From JBPOFM01 sp051252455 (GTDB lineage: Bacteria; Bacteroidota; Bacteroidia; Flavobacteriales; Flavobacteriaceae): DNA of 64,000 nucleotides. Below are positions 52,789 to 61,949 of this stretch, one piece after another. The notes under the pieces are model-generated. The model saw only the letters and a program-made list of their open reading frames with translations, did not search any database and was not told where the DNA came from. Numbering within the stretch: the stretch's first letter is position 1; the number at the start of each line of letters is the position of its first letter. Location of the stretch: positions 236,780 through 300,779 of the forward strand of contig JBPOFM010000005.1 of assembly GCA_051252455.1 (NCBI GenBank). The letters are read 5' to 3'. The translations under genes and the position numbers were made by a program.

Positions 52789-53307
52789 ATGAAGCATACT
52801 ATTCTGATTGCCGTTTTTATTTTGATCACATCTTGTTCTTTTTCTCAAAAAGAGAAACAAGAAACAACTTCCGAAATTACCAGGTATTATTTTATACGTC
52901 ATGCTGAAAAAGACAGAAGCAACCCGTCTGAAAAAAACCCACATTTGAATGCCGATGGCTTAAAACGTGCTGAAAACTGGAATAAAATTTTAGAACATAT
53001 CAAATTTAGTAAAGTGTATTCCTCTGATTATATTCGTACGAAAGAAACGGCACAACCAACTGCTGATAAAAACAATGTAAAGTTGACCATATACCAACCA
53101 AACCCTAAAGATATTGATGCATTCAAAACAGAGAATCTTGGCAAAACCGTGCTTATTGTAGGTCATAGCAATACAATACCGTCATTTGTGAATGCTATTA
53201 TTGGTGAACAGAAATATGAAGATATTGAAGACGACAATAACGGCAATTTATATATCGTGACCATTGTTGGTGACAAGAATCTTGATCAAGTCTTGACTAT
53301 TAATTAA
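52789..53307 (+). CDS. Histidine-phosphatase (SixA-like) lipoprotein
   Basis: This 172-aa protein has a lipoprotein signal (ILITSCSFSQKEK, Cys at about 16) and a histidine phosphatase domain. The catalytic RHAE is in YFIRHAEKDR (about 36-45), a second Arg is in YIRTKETAQP, and the second His is in VLIVGHSNTIP. The substrate is unknown. It lies 36 bp after deoD on the same strand and its end overlaps the convergent DUF6503 gene by 8 bp. Confidence 0.88.
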   Translation: MKHTILIAVFILITSCSFSQKEKQETTSEITRYYFIRHAEKDRSNPSEKNPHLNADGLKRAENWNKILEHIKFSKVYSSDYIRTKETAQPTADKNNVKLTIYQPNPKDIDAFKTENLGKTVLIVGHSNTIPSFVNAIIGEQKYEDIEDDNNGNLYIVTIVGDKNLDQVLTIN

Positions 53308-54040
53308 TACTCACATTCTTGAGCTCAATTTTTGAGAGCAACTCCAGATTATTTTCTAGAAACATTCGATCTAAATCCTCCAGAGCTATAGTGGTGTCTT
53401 TTGGTTTGTAATTGTTGTAATCCACAAATCGGACACCGTTAATGGAGCGTTCATTATAGGCTTCTCTAAATCGTAAACCAAGTCCATCTGCTTCATTATA
53501 GGAATACGCTAAATAATCGATCTTTGAAGTTTTTGTATTTACCCAATAAATAAAAACATCTTCATAATCTTCGCCGCCGCCTTCTTGGTCAAAAGTGACT
53601 TTTATTTTATGGTAGTTATTGCCTTTTAATTCAACATCGTTTAAATAGGTTTTGTTTACAGCCTTTCCATCTAAATCATAAGGTAATACGGCAAAATAAT
53701 GTACAGAATTGACTGCCGCAGAATATTTTGTCGCCATAGAATCTGCTACGTAAATTAAACTATCATTCACACGTCGTTCAAAACTTATATTGCTCAGATA
53801 ATCAACAATGGAACCCAAAGAATCCTTAAACTCACGTTTTAGTACATAACTTCCCTCAGATCTTGCTGCTTTATAATGCTTCTCCCGAAAATCAAATTCC
53901 AGAACGGAATTATCCAACTTTTTCACACCAGAAACGTTTATAGATGTATTGATAACCACGTCAGCATCCACGAATTCGGATTTCTTTTCAACACAACTGA
54001 AAAGCATGAGACCAACTGCAAATAATATGAGATATTTCAT
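53300..54040 (-). CDS. DUF6503-like lipoprotein
   Basis: This 246-aa lipoprotein has Cys at about 16 (LMLFSCVEKKSEF). The mature protein has SVHYFAVLPYDLDGKAVNKTY, YHKIKVTFDQEGGGEDYEDVFIYWVNT and FRKY-like C-terminal patterns (YNERSINGVRFVDYNNYKP) shared with DUF6503 proteins of Flavobacteriaceae. These resemble LolA/LppX-like lipid carriers; the function is not known. It overlaps the 3' end of the histidine phosphatase gene (convergent). Confidence 0.78.
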   Translation of the reverse strand: MKYLILFAVGLMLFSCVEKKSEFVDADVVINTSINVSGVKKLDNSVLEFDFREKHYKAARSEGSYVLKREFKDSLGSIVDYLSNISFERRVNDSLIYVADSMATKYSAAVNSVHYFAVLPYDLDGKAVNKTYLNDVELKGNNYHKIKVTFDQEGGGEDYEDVFIYWVNTKTSKIDYLAYSYNEADGLGLRFREAYNERSINGVRFVDYNNYKPKDTTIALEDLDRMFLENNLELLSKIELKNVSIN

Positions 54041-54172
54041 AATTGTAATTCTGAATTTTTAATTGCCAACAGCTAAAGCCAAACGGCCAATTGCCTCCAA
54101 TAGTCACAAAACTATCAATTACTTTTCGATTCCTCTTAAAAAGTTATCCTAAATTATTTACCTTTGGCATCC

Positions 54173-54631
54173 ATGCAAAAAAACATCAACATACTTAACA
54201 GGAAAGCACGATTTGCCTACGAAATAATGGACAAATACACGGCTGGAATTGTCCTGACTGGTACTGAAATCAAATCCATTAGAACTGGAAAGGCGTCCAT
54301 TGCTGAAAGTTTTTGTGAGTTCAATGATAAAGGGGAATTGTTTGCCATCAACATGACCATTGAAGAGTATGCATTTGGAAACTATTACAACCATCGTCCA
54401 AAGGCGGAACGTAAGCTATTGCTCAACAAACGCGAATTGAAATCTTTGAATAAAGATGTACAACAAAAAGGTTTGGCTATCATTCCATTGCGAATGTTTA
54501 TCAACGAGAAAGGCTTTGCCAAACTAGAAATTGCTTTAGCAAAAGGAAAAAAACTCTACGACAAGCGCGACACAATCAAAGATCGAGACAACAAACGCAA
54601 CCTAGATCGTATCAAAAAAATATACAAGTAA
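54173..54631 (+). CDS. smpB: SsrA-binding protein
   Basis: This 152-aa OB-fold protein is the partner of tmRNA in rescuing stalled ribosomes. Marks are NRKARFAYEIMDKYTAGIVLTGTEIKSIR, the HRPKAERKLLLNKRE region and the basic C-terminal tail KLYDKRDTIKDRDNKRNLDR. The start ATG 54173 (MQKNIN) is chosen. No ssrA gene is seen nearby. Confidence 0.95.
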   Translation: MQKNINILNRKARFAYEIMDKYTAGIVLTGTEIKSIRTGKASIAESFCEFNDKGELFAINMTIEEYAFGNYYNHRPKAERKLLLNKRELKSLNKDVQQKGLAIIPLRMFINEKGFAKLEIALAKGKKLYDKRDTIKDRDNKRNLDRIKKIYK

Positions 54632-54796
54632 GACTAAATCAAAGCAGTCCAATTTCTAAAAGCGCAGCGATCTAACATCGATCTCACAACTTTAAGATTT
54701 CAATAACAAGAGATAAGTCATTTTATAGCTATGTTTGAGTTGCAATAGGCAACCATTTGCTTAAATGTGCGTCTATAAAACTAGAACCCTATATTT

Positions 54797-57262
54797 ATGA
54801 CTAAAGCTCTACTCGCCACCCTCCTATTTTTTGTCACATTAGTTTCGGTTTCCCAAATTAAGGGTACCATTACCGACACGAATCAAAAACCCTTGCCTTC
54901 GGTCAACATCTTTATTGAGAATACCTTTACTGGTACGACCACCAACGACGCTGGCAGCTATGAGTTGAATATCTCCAAGTTGGGCGATTATGTCATTGTC
55001 TTTCAATATTTGGGTTATAAAACCCTGAAGAAGGCTGTTACAGTGGACAAACTTCCGTTTACTGTAGATATCGAATTGGTTGAAGAAGAAATTTCCTTAA
55101 ATGAAGTCATCATCAATTCTGAAGACAATCCTGCCGATAAAATCATGCGGAAAGCTATTGAATTTAGAAAAACAAACCTCGAAAAAATCAATGCCTACAA
55201 AGCCGATTTCTATTCCAGAGGCTTGATTCGGATAAAAAATGCACCCGAAAAAATCATGGGTCAGGATCTTGGTGATCTTGGTGGCGGCTTGGACTCGACT
55301 CGTAGCGGCATCATCTATCTGTCGGAAACCATTTCCAAAATAGAATTTCTTCGTCCAGATAAACTCAAAGAAAGAATCAGTGCGTCCAAAGTGAGCGGCA
55401 ATGACAATGGTTTCAGTTTTAATACTGCAGTTGATGTCGATTATAATTTTTATGAAAACACCATCGAACTCGGCAGCCAAATGGTCTCTCCCATCGCCAA
55501 TAATGCATTTGGATATTATCGTTACAAGTTAGAAGGCATTTTTTATGATGACAAAGGCAACCTTATCAACAAAGTAAAGGTCACTCCAAGACGTGAGAAC
55601 GATCCTGTATTTTCTGGTTTTGTATATATTGTGGAAGACCAATGGACGCTTTACGCGCTCGAACTCGATCTCACAGGCATACAGGCGAGAATTCCGGCGG
55701 CGGATATCATTTCCATTCAACAGGATTTCTCTTATTCGGAAGCGGATGGCATTTGGGCAAAAATCTCCCAAACCATCGACTTTAAGTACGGCATTTTCGG
55801 TATCAAAGGTGATGGTCGCTTTACATATGTGTACAGCAATTATAGTTTTAATCCTGAACTGACAAAGAAAGATTTTGGTAGAGAAATCCTGTCTTTTGAA
55901 GAGGAAGCCAACAAGAAAGATTCCATATTTTGGAAAACTATCCGTCCTGTACCCTTGACCTTGGAAGAAAAGACCGATTATGTACAAAAAGACAGCATTC
56001 AAGTGATTCGGGAGTCCAAAACCTATAAGGATTCCATTGATGGTGTCAACAATAAGTTTAAGTTGGGAAATATTATTTCGGGCTATAATTACAGTAATTC
56101 GTATGAAAACTGGAATGTTGGCATCGCGCCTCCTATTTCCACCATCACCTTCAATACGGTTCAGGGGTGGAATGCCAATCTCATGGGCTATTACAGAAAA
56201 AATTACGACGAATTTAAGCGTTACCTCTCCATCAATGGAACGGTCAACTACGGAATTAGCGATGAACGACTGCGTGGTATGCTTTCCGCGACTTACAAAT
56301 TTAACAATATCAAACGGCCATACTTGAGTGTTTCGGGTGGTATGACGACGCCACAGTTTAATGGCAGCGAACCTATTTCCAAACTCATAAATACCTCTTT
56401 CACCTTGTTTAATGAAACAAATTATATGAAGATTTATGAGCGTCTTTTCGCCGAAGTGGGCTATTCCATAGAACCATTTAATGGGTTTAGATTTAGCTCC
56501 AGCATCAGTTACCAACAGCGACAGGCACTCTTTAATACGACCGATCAGGTTTGGTTTCCAAAGTCAGATCGCGAGTATACTAGCAATAATCCTCTAGATC
56601 CTACGGCTTATGGCATAGCGCCATTTGACACACATTATATAGCGAAATTCGATTTCAACGCGCGCATCAACTTCGGTCAAGATTATTTCTCCTATCCTGA
56701 TGGCAAGTTCAACATTCCCAACTCAAAATATCCAACCCTTTTTGTAGGGTATGAAAAAGGCTTTGCTTCTACGCGTTCCGATTATAACTACGATCAAGTG
56801 AAATTCAGAATGACGCAAGGATTGACGCTTCAGGATAAAGGAAAATTTGAATACAATTTGAAGGCGGGCAAGTTCTTCAATGGCGAAAATATTGCTTTTA
56901 TGGATTACCACCATTTCAATGGTAATCAAACGCATATTGGTACAGGTTCTTATCTCAATGTCTTCAACAATCTGCCCTACTACGCATTGAGTACTAATGA
57001 TAGTTATTTAGAACTGCATGCAGAGCACGATTTTAATGGGTTTATCCTTGGTAAACTTCCATTGATCAACAAGCTGAACTTTAATCTTATTCTCGGAGCA
57101 CATGCGCTTGCCATTCCAAACAACAAACCGTACCAGGAATACTCTGTGGGGATTGATAATATTGGCTGGGGCAAGTTCCGTTTCTTAAGATTGGACTATG
57201 TACGCTCTTACCAAGGTGGTTATGTGAATGATGCGTGGATGTTTGGATTAAAGTTGTTCTAA
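54797..57262 (+). CDS. DUF5686 outer-membrane protein with CarboxypepD_reg-like domain
   Basis: This 821-aa protein has a signal peptide (residues 1-20), a carboxypeptidase-like regulatory domain (about 20-105: GTITDTNQKPLPSVNIFIENTFTGTTTN) and the DUF5686 region (about 110-430), then a C-terminal beta-barrel (about 430-821) ending in MFGLKLF, an aromatic outer-membrane sorting end. The barrel resembles Omp85/surface-antigen (D15-like) proteins but no POTRA motif is seen. The function is unknown; relatives are widespread in Bacteroidota. The gene is alone and borders the right accessory region. Confidence 0.88.
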   Translation: MTKALLATLLFFVTLVSVSQIKGTITDTNQKPLPSVNIFIENTFTGTTTNDAGSYELNISKLGDYVIVFQYLGYKTLKKAVTVDKLPFTVDIELVEEEISLNEVIINSEDNPADKIMRKAIEFRKTNLEKINAYKADFYSRGLIRIKNAPEKIMGQDLGDLGGGLDSTRSGIIYLSETISKIEFLRPDKLKERISASKVSGNDNGFSFNTAVDVDYNFYENTIELGSQMVSPIANNAFGYYRYKLEGIFYDDKGNLINKVKVTPRRENDPVFSGFVYIVEDQWTLYALELDLTGIQARIPAADIISIQQDFSYSEADGIWAKISQTIDFKYGIFGIKGDGRFTYVYSNYSFNPELTKKDFGREILSFEEEANKKDSIFWKTIRPVPLTLEEKTDYVQKDSIQVIRESKTYKDSIDGVNNKFKLGNIISGYNYSNSYENWNVGIAPPISTITFNTVQGWNANLMGYYRKNYDEFKRYLSINGTVNYGISDERLRGMLSATYKFNNIKRPYLSVSGGMTTPQFNGSEPISKLINTSFTLFNETNYMKIYERLFAEVGYSIEPFNGFRFSSSISYQQRQALFNTTDQVWFPKSDREYTSNNPLDPTAYGIAPFDTHYIAKFDFNARINFGQDYFSYPDGKFNIPNSKYPTLFVGYEKGFASTRSDYNYDQVKFRMTQGLTLQDKGKFEYNLKAGKFFNGENIAFMDYHHFNGNQTHIGTGSYLNVFNNLPYYALSTNDSYLELHAEHDFNGFILGKLPLINKLNFNLILGAHALAIPNNKPYQEYSVGIDNIGWGKFRFLRLDYVRSYQGGYVNDAWMFGLKLF

Positions 57263-57764
57263 ATTATTTAAAGTTTAAACAACAATCCACAGTCAATCAA
57301 TCTCATAATTCATTCATATATAACCAATATAGAATTGAACAGGCGTACTTAGGAGTTAATGATGCACAACAACTATTCGATGACGCTTCTTAAGAACATG
57401 ACGAAACACAATATATAGATCAGGGTTCATCAATCCCAAATGAAGAAGGCCATTCACAAGTTGTATTTGCATATTATTAAAATGATGAGGTCCACTATTA
57501 AGTTGATGATGCCTACTAACTAAATGATGAAAGACAATATATATTTAAAGATGTATAATTGGTAAATAACGATGTTTAATTCAGAATAGACGTCGAGTGA
57601 AACACGAATGTATAAGCTTTAAGTGCGTCCTAGCTTCCTATGAGTAACAAGTTTCTCTTTCACTTGTCCTATACAGGACAAGAATTGGAGTGCCAGAAGA
57701 AGAATTTTTAATTGAAGAGTGTTTGAATGCCGATCCGTTTCATAATGTGGTGGTTTGATTATTT
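57263..57764. other. Gene-free stretch, possible decayed reading frame
   Basis: No intact gene. A plus-strand frame at about 57332-57570 reads as acidic, repetitive peptide (NDEVHY, VDDAY, NDERQY, VNNDV) interrupted by several TAA codons. This may be a degraded repeat protein; see the matching finding. Confidence 0.4.
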
Positions 57765-57893
57765 CTAAAGTTTATTATGAATAAGCCATTGCGTGGTTTG
57801 TGCACGAACTACTCCAGTTATTAACTAACTTTGGGAAATCAAAAGGTTTTCAAGTGAGGACCGACGAAGCCACAGCTTATATACGGTGTTGTA
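57765..57893 (-). repeat. Cassette-boundary element C (attC-like)
   Basis: A ~129-bp copy ends 5 bp before the stop codon of the following minus-strand gene with TATACGGTGTTGTA (57880-57893). It opens with AAAGTTTATTATGAATAAGCC, related to element J, and shares GCGTG, CGAACTACTCC and ACTTTGGGAAAT blocks with D. Confidence 0.65.
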
Positions 57894-57898
57894 AAATT

Positions 57899-58504
57899 TT
57901 ATTTTCCAAATCCAATATTTGTTTTATCCGGTTTCACAGTCCTTTTGAGTTCGGAGTATTTTTCTTCAAATTCTTGTTTAGAAATGGCATTTATTGACTT
58001 TAACCAACGAAAATTACTCAATTGGTTTTCATAATTCAAATTTTCATCAATAATTGCATAGTTTTCTCTCAGATAAATATTTCTAGTTTCAATTAGGTCA
58101 GATAGGAATTCATTCGTCTTTTCTTCATTCGGTATATTTTTATGTATAAATAGGTGACTATTGTTTGATAGTTTTAATTTCCATAAATCTTTTTTAGAGA
58201 AAAAATAAACTACCAGCATAATCGTTCCTAGAGCAAACCATACAAGGGCTAAATAAGGGTCTCTTCTGTCTCCATAACTATAACTGTCAATATGCGTCAT
58301 AATCCCCACACAGTATAAAATTATTGATGCAGTAAGGGCAAATCCATTTGATGACTTAAACGAAACTTTTTCTCCATCTATATTTTCAAATGGAATATCA
58401 ATTTCATTACTATCACCAAACTTTGATATGTTATAAAATAATTTCGAATCAGTTATTTTATATACGTTACTTGTAAATAACTTTTTTTGTATAAATGTTT
58501 TCAT
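57899..58504 (-). CDS. Two-TM protein with PH-like N-terminus and SHOCT-like C-terminus
   Basis: This 201-aa protein begins with a beta-rich part (about 10-52: YKITDSKLFYNISKFG) that recalls bacterial PH domains. Two membrane helices follow at about 55-73 (FALTASIILYCVGIMTHI) and 86-104 (ALVWFALGTIMLVVYFF). The C-terminal ~30 residues (WLKSINAISKQEFEEKYSELK) match the SHOCT pattern of short C-terminal domains. Family is not certain. It lies between elements C and D as a single-gene cassette. Confidence 0.6.
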   Translation of the reverse strand: MKTFIQKKLFTSNVYKITDSKLFYNISKFGDSNEIDIPFENIDGEKVSFKSSNGFALTASIILYCVGIMTHIDSYSYGDRRDPYLALVWFALGTIMLVVYFFSKKDLWKLKLSNNSHLFIHKNIPNEEKTNEFLSDLIETRNIYLRENYAIIDENLNYENQLSNFRWLKSINAISKQEFEEKYSELKRTVKPDKTNIGFGK

Positions 58505-58522
58505 TCAATTGAGTTTCGATAA

Positions 58523-58657
58523 TGTTTGTAGCGTTTCTTGTGTGTGAGATGTGTTGTGTTTAAGCACCAACTACTCCAAATATAAGCTAACTTTGGGAAA
58601 TTCTACGGCTTTTCCAAGTGTGGATTAAACAAGCAATAGCTTATACGGTGTTAGCGG
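58523..58657 (-). repeat. Cassette-boundary element D (attC-like)
   Basis: A ~135-bp copy runs from GTTTGTAGCGTTTCTTGTG (58524-58542) to CTTATACGGTGTTAGCGG (58640-58657), ending 16 bp before the GNAT stop. It shares ACTTTGGGAAAT and AAGCAATAGCTTATACGG with C. Confidence 0.68.
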
Positions 58658-58673
58658 TTCGGGCTTTTTCCAC

Positions 58674-59204
58674 TCATATATTTTTATTACTAATGTTCAG
58701 TCGGAATAAAATCAAATTTGAATTTGTCTCATCAACTCTATCCCTACTCTTAAATTTTAATTCGTTAAGTAGATTGGTTGAACTTTGGTTGTCCTTATGT
58801 GTATATGCATCAATTGTTTTTAGTCCGAGTATTTGAAATGAATATTCAATTATTTTTTTTGCTGCTTCTCTCATAATTCCTTTTCCTTGATATTTCGTTA
58901 AAAGTTCATATCCAATTTCGCATTTTTTTAGTTCTTCTGAAATATGAAAAAGACAAATTGTCCCTACAAGTTTTTCGTTTCCTTTTTGTGCAATTGCCCA
59001 ATAAGAGAGGCTATTGTTTTTTATCTTCTCAATAAATTCCAATGCGTCTTCCAATGTTTTACTTGGCTGTCTGCCAATGAATTTGTTTATTAAAGTGTCA
59101 GAACGTAGAACAAATATTTCCTGAACATCGCTTTCTGATAATTGTCGAAGAGTCAACCTTTCAGTTGTCAATATAGGGAAGGTTTTTAAATTTCTATTTT
59201 CCAT
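58674..59204 (-). CDS. GNAT acetyltransferase (RimJ/RimL type)
   Basis: This 176-aa N-acetyltransferase has LTTERLTLRQLSESDVQEIF at the N-terminus, YWAIAQKGNEKLVGTICLFHI (beta strands 2-4) and the acetyl-CoA motif YELLTKYQGKGIMREAAKKII (Q/RxxGxG/A; about 117-137), then HKDNQSSTNLLNEL. It may acetylate ribosomal proteins, peptides or small amines; target unknown. It is the gene after element D; the upstream (right) boundary element is not recognisable. Confidence 0.9.
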   Translation of the reverse strand: MENRNLKTFPILTTERLTLRQLSESDVQEIFVLRSDTLINKFIGRQPSKTLEDALEFIEKIKNNSLSYWAIAQKGNEKLVGTICLFHISEELKKCEIGYELLTKYQGKGIMREAAKKIIEYSFQILGLKTIDAYTHKDNQSSTNLLNELKFKSRDRVDETNSNLILFRLNISNKNI

Positions 59205-59467
59205 TATGTCATTTGATAATTTTTCTGGATTTCTTTTTTTTGCCTGGGCATTAACTTATTTACAAACACAACTAATATACCTATAAATGTCTAATTTTTG
59301 GTCCCTATGCCTTACTTATGTTGCTATAATACGGTACATATAGCGAATGCGCAAAACCTTTCAGGCATACTGGCTGGGAGCATTAAAAATGCAAGACTGG
59401 GGGTTGGGAAGTGTTATAAGATGTTGTAGATGAGCCAAGGCCAAACTATGGATTATAAGCACCATTT

Positions 59468-60265
59468 TCAACTTCTGTTTTTGTCTTCACATACACGCTT
59501 CTTATCCTCTATTAAATCAGATATAGCATTCCAAAGTTCAATACGTTGTTCCAACGCCTGTTTCGCAACAACTAAGGTATCATTCCATTTATGCTCATCA
59601 TCCTTACATAATTCAGAAATCATCTCCAGAGATAGCGGACCGTGTTCATCACCGTCAAGTTCAATATGCCGTTCAAGATAGTACTTTAGTTTGCCGTATA
59701 ACGTGTTTTCAGAATCCGATTTTTTTAGAATTTCGATAAACATATCCGGAATAACGTCTTCTCGCCCAAACGTAAATGCCGAAGCCACCAGATGGGGCTC
59801 GTTCGTTTCAATAATCGAGAATGTGAACCTAACAAAATCAGCCACTCGCGTATCTACATCAATTTGACTCAAGCAAGAGTCCACCGAGTTCCCCAATTCA
59901 ATCAACCTAATAAAATCATTGATCTCATTGGTATTACCATTCACTTGTATCATGGCGTCCAGATACATCTCAAAATGACTCTTTGCCTCACCCAATTCAT
60001 TAACGTCACTTTCCTCTCCGTGAACAATTTCATTTATAAATCGAGATAATTTCGCATTTTTTGGTGGTGTCCAAGGTGTTTGAACATTCGTGAGGTTTAT
60101 TTGAAGATTCTTTAAAAGAGACATAAAATCCCAAACTGCAAACACATGATTTTCCATAAAAATTTTCACGTCATGGATGGTGCGCAAATTTTCATAAAGT
60201 TTATGATTTTTCAATTCAAGTCTCAATTCAGAAATCTCATTCTTTATATACTCTATCTTATTCAT
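59468..60265 (-). CDS. DUF3050 protein (heme-oxygenase-like fold)
   Basis: This 265-aa all-helical protein matches DUF3050: FMENHVFAVWDFMSLLKNLQINLTNV with the His/Asp/Trp pattern, FINEIVHGEESD, KSHFEMYLDAM, FTFGREDVIPDMF and LERHIELDGDEHGPLSLEM. The His and Glu residues that recur in these motifs suggest a diiron or heme-oxygenase-like oxygenase site. No substrate is known. ATG 60265 is used (TTG 60280 also in frame). It sits between genes of the cassette array but without a clear element on its left. Confidence 0.88.
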   Translation of the reverse strand: MNKIEYIKNEISELRLELKNHKLYENLRTIHDVKIFMENHVFAVWDFMSLLKNLQINLTNVQTPWTPPKNAKLSRFINEIVHGEESDVNELGEAKSHFEMYLDAMIQVNGNTNEINDFIRLIELGNSVDSCLSQIDVDTRVADFVRFTFSIIETNEPHLVASAFTFGREDVIPDMFIEILKKSDSENTLYGKLKYYLERHIELDGDEHGPLSLEMISELCKDDEHKWNDTLVVAKQALEQRIELWNAISDLIEDKKRVCEDKNRS

Positions 60266-60369
60266 TTGGTAATTTTTCAAGTAGGTTCAAATTTTGTAAG
60301 CTTCAAATTTAAAGCTATAAATTGAAAACATCTTAAACCAAAAATAAATATAATAGGATTTAATACCTT

Positions 60370-60476
60370 ATTGTATAAAGTTCGTTTGGCAAATCAGGAA
60401 TAGCAATAGTGTCAAAGTTCAGCAAATAAATACCGAAGAGAAACCGAAAAAAAATCGTTTGCAGACATTGTTGTGC
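60370..60476 (-). repeat. Partial/diverged boundary element F
   Basis: Only the end boxes are recognisable: TATAAAGTTCGTTTGG near 60372-60388 and CATTGTTGTGC at 60466-60476, which lies 9 bp from the stop of the VanZ-like gene. The interior differs from other copies. Confidence 0.4.
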
Positions 60477-60485
60477 ATTCGTATT

Positions 60486-60908
60486 TTATAAGTCGTTTTG
60501 TTTCAAACCATAGTTTTTTATAATGGAAAGAAACCCAAATCCTAAAAGCACTCCACATATTCCAAATATGGCATCCGTTGTGTCAGGCGTATTCAAAAAT
60601 GGTATGAGAAGTTCAATAATTAGATTTAAGAATAATATAAATAGCCCAATTAAAATGAGGTGTTTATAGCTCATACCCATCATTACACCCACGTATCCAA
60701 TAGTTATGTAAATAATAAAGCAAAGCGAAAAATTGGAGACATGATGGTAAAAATCTGGCATTATCTGTAGCAGGGAGTCTATTCTAATAACCTCAAAGTT
60801 CCTTCCGAAGAATAACATTAAGCTAATTACAAGTAGTAACAAATAACTTAATGCAATCCAAATTTTTGGAATATATTTTAGCGATTTCATTACCTTATCT
60901 AATTCCAT
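60486..60908 (-). CDS. VanZ-like membrane protein
   Basis: This 140-aa protein has four membrane helices (about 17-34, 56-75, 81-98 and 112-131). The third-fourth region IIELLIPFLNTPDTTDAIFGICGVLLGFG resembles the VanZ pattern (E-x-x-Q/P..D-x-x-x-N/C-x-x-G-x-x-x-G), and a His in YHHVSNFSLCF lies in the typical place before helix 2. VanZ-like proteins are widespread with mostly unknown roles (teicoplanin resistance in one case). It lies between elements F and G. Confidence 0.65.
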   Translation of the reverse strand: MELDKVMKSLKYIPKIWIALSYLLLLVISLMLFFGRNFEVIRIDSLLQIMPDFYHHVSNFSLCFIIYITIGYVGVMMGMSYKHLILIGLFILFLNLIIELLIPFLNTPDTTDAIFGICGVLLGFGFLSIIKNYGLKQNDL

Positions 60909-60945
60909 CTATATAGCCATTTAGTCTTTAGGATTTTTGATGACT

Positions 60946-61079
60946 CAAAACGTTCTTCGTGTATAACCCGTTGCATGTCTCGGCTCCTACCATTAAATGT
61001 ACAAAACTGCAATCATAAATTCCCAAGAATTTTCCAGATGAGCGATGACCCATCAATGGCTTATACACTTTTTTAGCCG
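60946..61079 (-). repeat. Cassette-boundary element G (attC-like)
   Basis: A ~134-bp copy running from AAAACGTTCTTCGTGTAT (60947-60964) to CTTATACACTTTTTTAGCCG (61060-61079), 6 bp from the stop of the next gene. It is closest to J, sharing GTTGC(A/G)TGTCTC, ACCATTAAA, TTCCCAAGAATTTT, AGATGAGCGATGACC and CAATGGCTTATACAC. Confidence 0.75.
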
Positions 61080-61085
61080 TAGTTT

Positions 61086-61793
61086 TTATTCTGGTTCATT
61101 GAAGTGGTTCCCTTCATCAAGCCACTCTCTATTTAATCCAGTTTTTTTATTAAATTCTTTTTGTTCACTTTCAGTAGCATAATCAATTACAAATTGTTGT
61201 CCACCATCATCATAGTAAGTGTATTTTCCATGCGTATTCAATTCTGAAGACAAGTATGAGAACCTTTTAAAGAATGTGTCGGCAATGTAGCCAACCTTTT
61301 CTAACTTCCATTTTTTGTCGATGCCATTAACCTTAAATTTTATCCATTCATAATTTTGGTCATCCACTTTTATAGAAATGTCAGAATACTCAATTTCGCC
61401 ATCGGTTATGACTCCCATTCGTTTCATAAACCAAATATATTGTTCAGGTGAGTCCATGAATTCAATATCAAACCATATGCATTTATCACTAAAATTCAAG
61501 CCAGGAATTTTAGGATTTCGCCAACCATAATAAAAGTATAATCTTGAAAATGGTTTGTCCTCAATGTGTTTAAGTGTCTCCTTTCGAGCGATGTCCCAAC
61601 TCTGTTCAGCATAACCATCTGTAAGAATCAAATCTTTCGTAACTCCATCAGCAAACTCATATCCCAAACTCTCAAAAACCCTGACTTGTTCCTCAAAACT
61701 CATGGAATCAATTTTAGTTTCAGTCGTACGATTCTTAAAACCAAAGAAGCTTAATATTCCCATTAAAATCAGTATTGAAATTTTTTTATGCAT
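61086..61793 (-). CDS. Exported protein of unknown family, 235 aa
   Basis: The N-terminus (MHKKISILILMGILSFFGF) looks like a signal or signal anchor; there is no lipoprotein Cys. The rest has SFEEQVRVFESLGYEFADGV, RLYFYYGWRNPKIPGLNF, YIWFMKRMGVI and WDI motifs, rich in Trp/Tyr/Phe and acidic overall, like small immunity or effector-interacting proteins, but no family is recognised. It is a single-gene unit between elements G and H. Confidence 0.62.
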   Translation of the reverse strand: MHKKISILILMGILSFFGFKNRTTETKIDSMSFEEQVRVFESLGYEFADGVTKDLILTDGYAEQSWDIARKETLKHIEDKPFSRLYFYYGWRNPKIPGLNFSDKCIWFDIEFMDSPEQYIWFMKRMGVITDGEIEYSDISIKVDDQNYEWIKFKVNGIDKKWKLEKVGYIADTFFKRFSYLSSELNTHGKYTYYDDGGQQFVIDYATESEQKEFNKKTGLNREWLDEGNHFNEPE

Positions 61794-61810
61794 ATGCTTG
61801 GTTCAAATTA

Positions 61811-61947
61811 CTGCCAACGTTGATGTATACGGAAGGTTGCATGTTTGAGTGCGAGGATGTTCCAAAGGAAAATTAGATGTAACAAAATTGCAACGACCTT
61901 TGGTTAAGCACTAATTTACCAATTATTTTTTATACGGTGTTATTTGC
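61811..61947 (-). repeat. Cassette-boundary element H (attC-like)
   Basis: A ~137-bp copy, closest to B: CTGCCAACGTTGATGTATAC near 61811-61830, GTTGCATGTTTGAGTGCGAGG in the same place as B's GTTGCGTGTTTGTGTGCGAGG, and TTATACGGTGTTATTTGC at the end, 2 bp from the stop of the next gene. Confidence 0.75.
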
Positions 61948-61949
61948 TT

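Noticed and set aside
55529..56515. 328-aa minus-strand open frame
   Set aside because: It lies wholly inside the DUF5686 gene in antisense, has low-complexity Ile/Phe/Arg composition and no domain.
59205..59467. Another complete cassette element between the GNAT and DUF3050 genes
   Set aside because: I could not find the paired end boxes or central hairpin; only a weak GCATTAAC near 59247 is seen.
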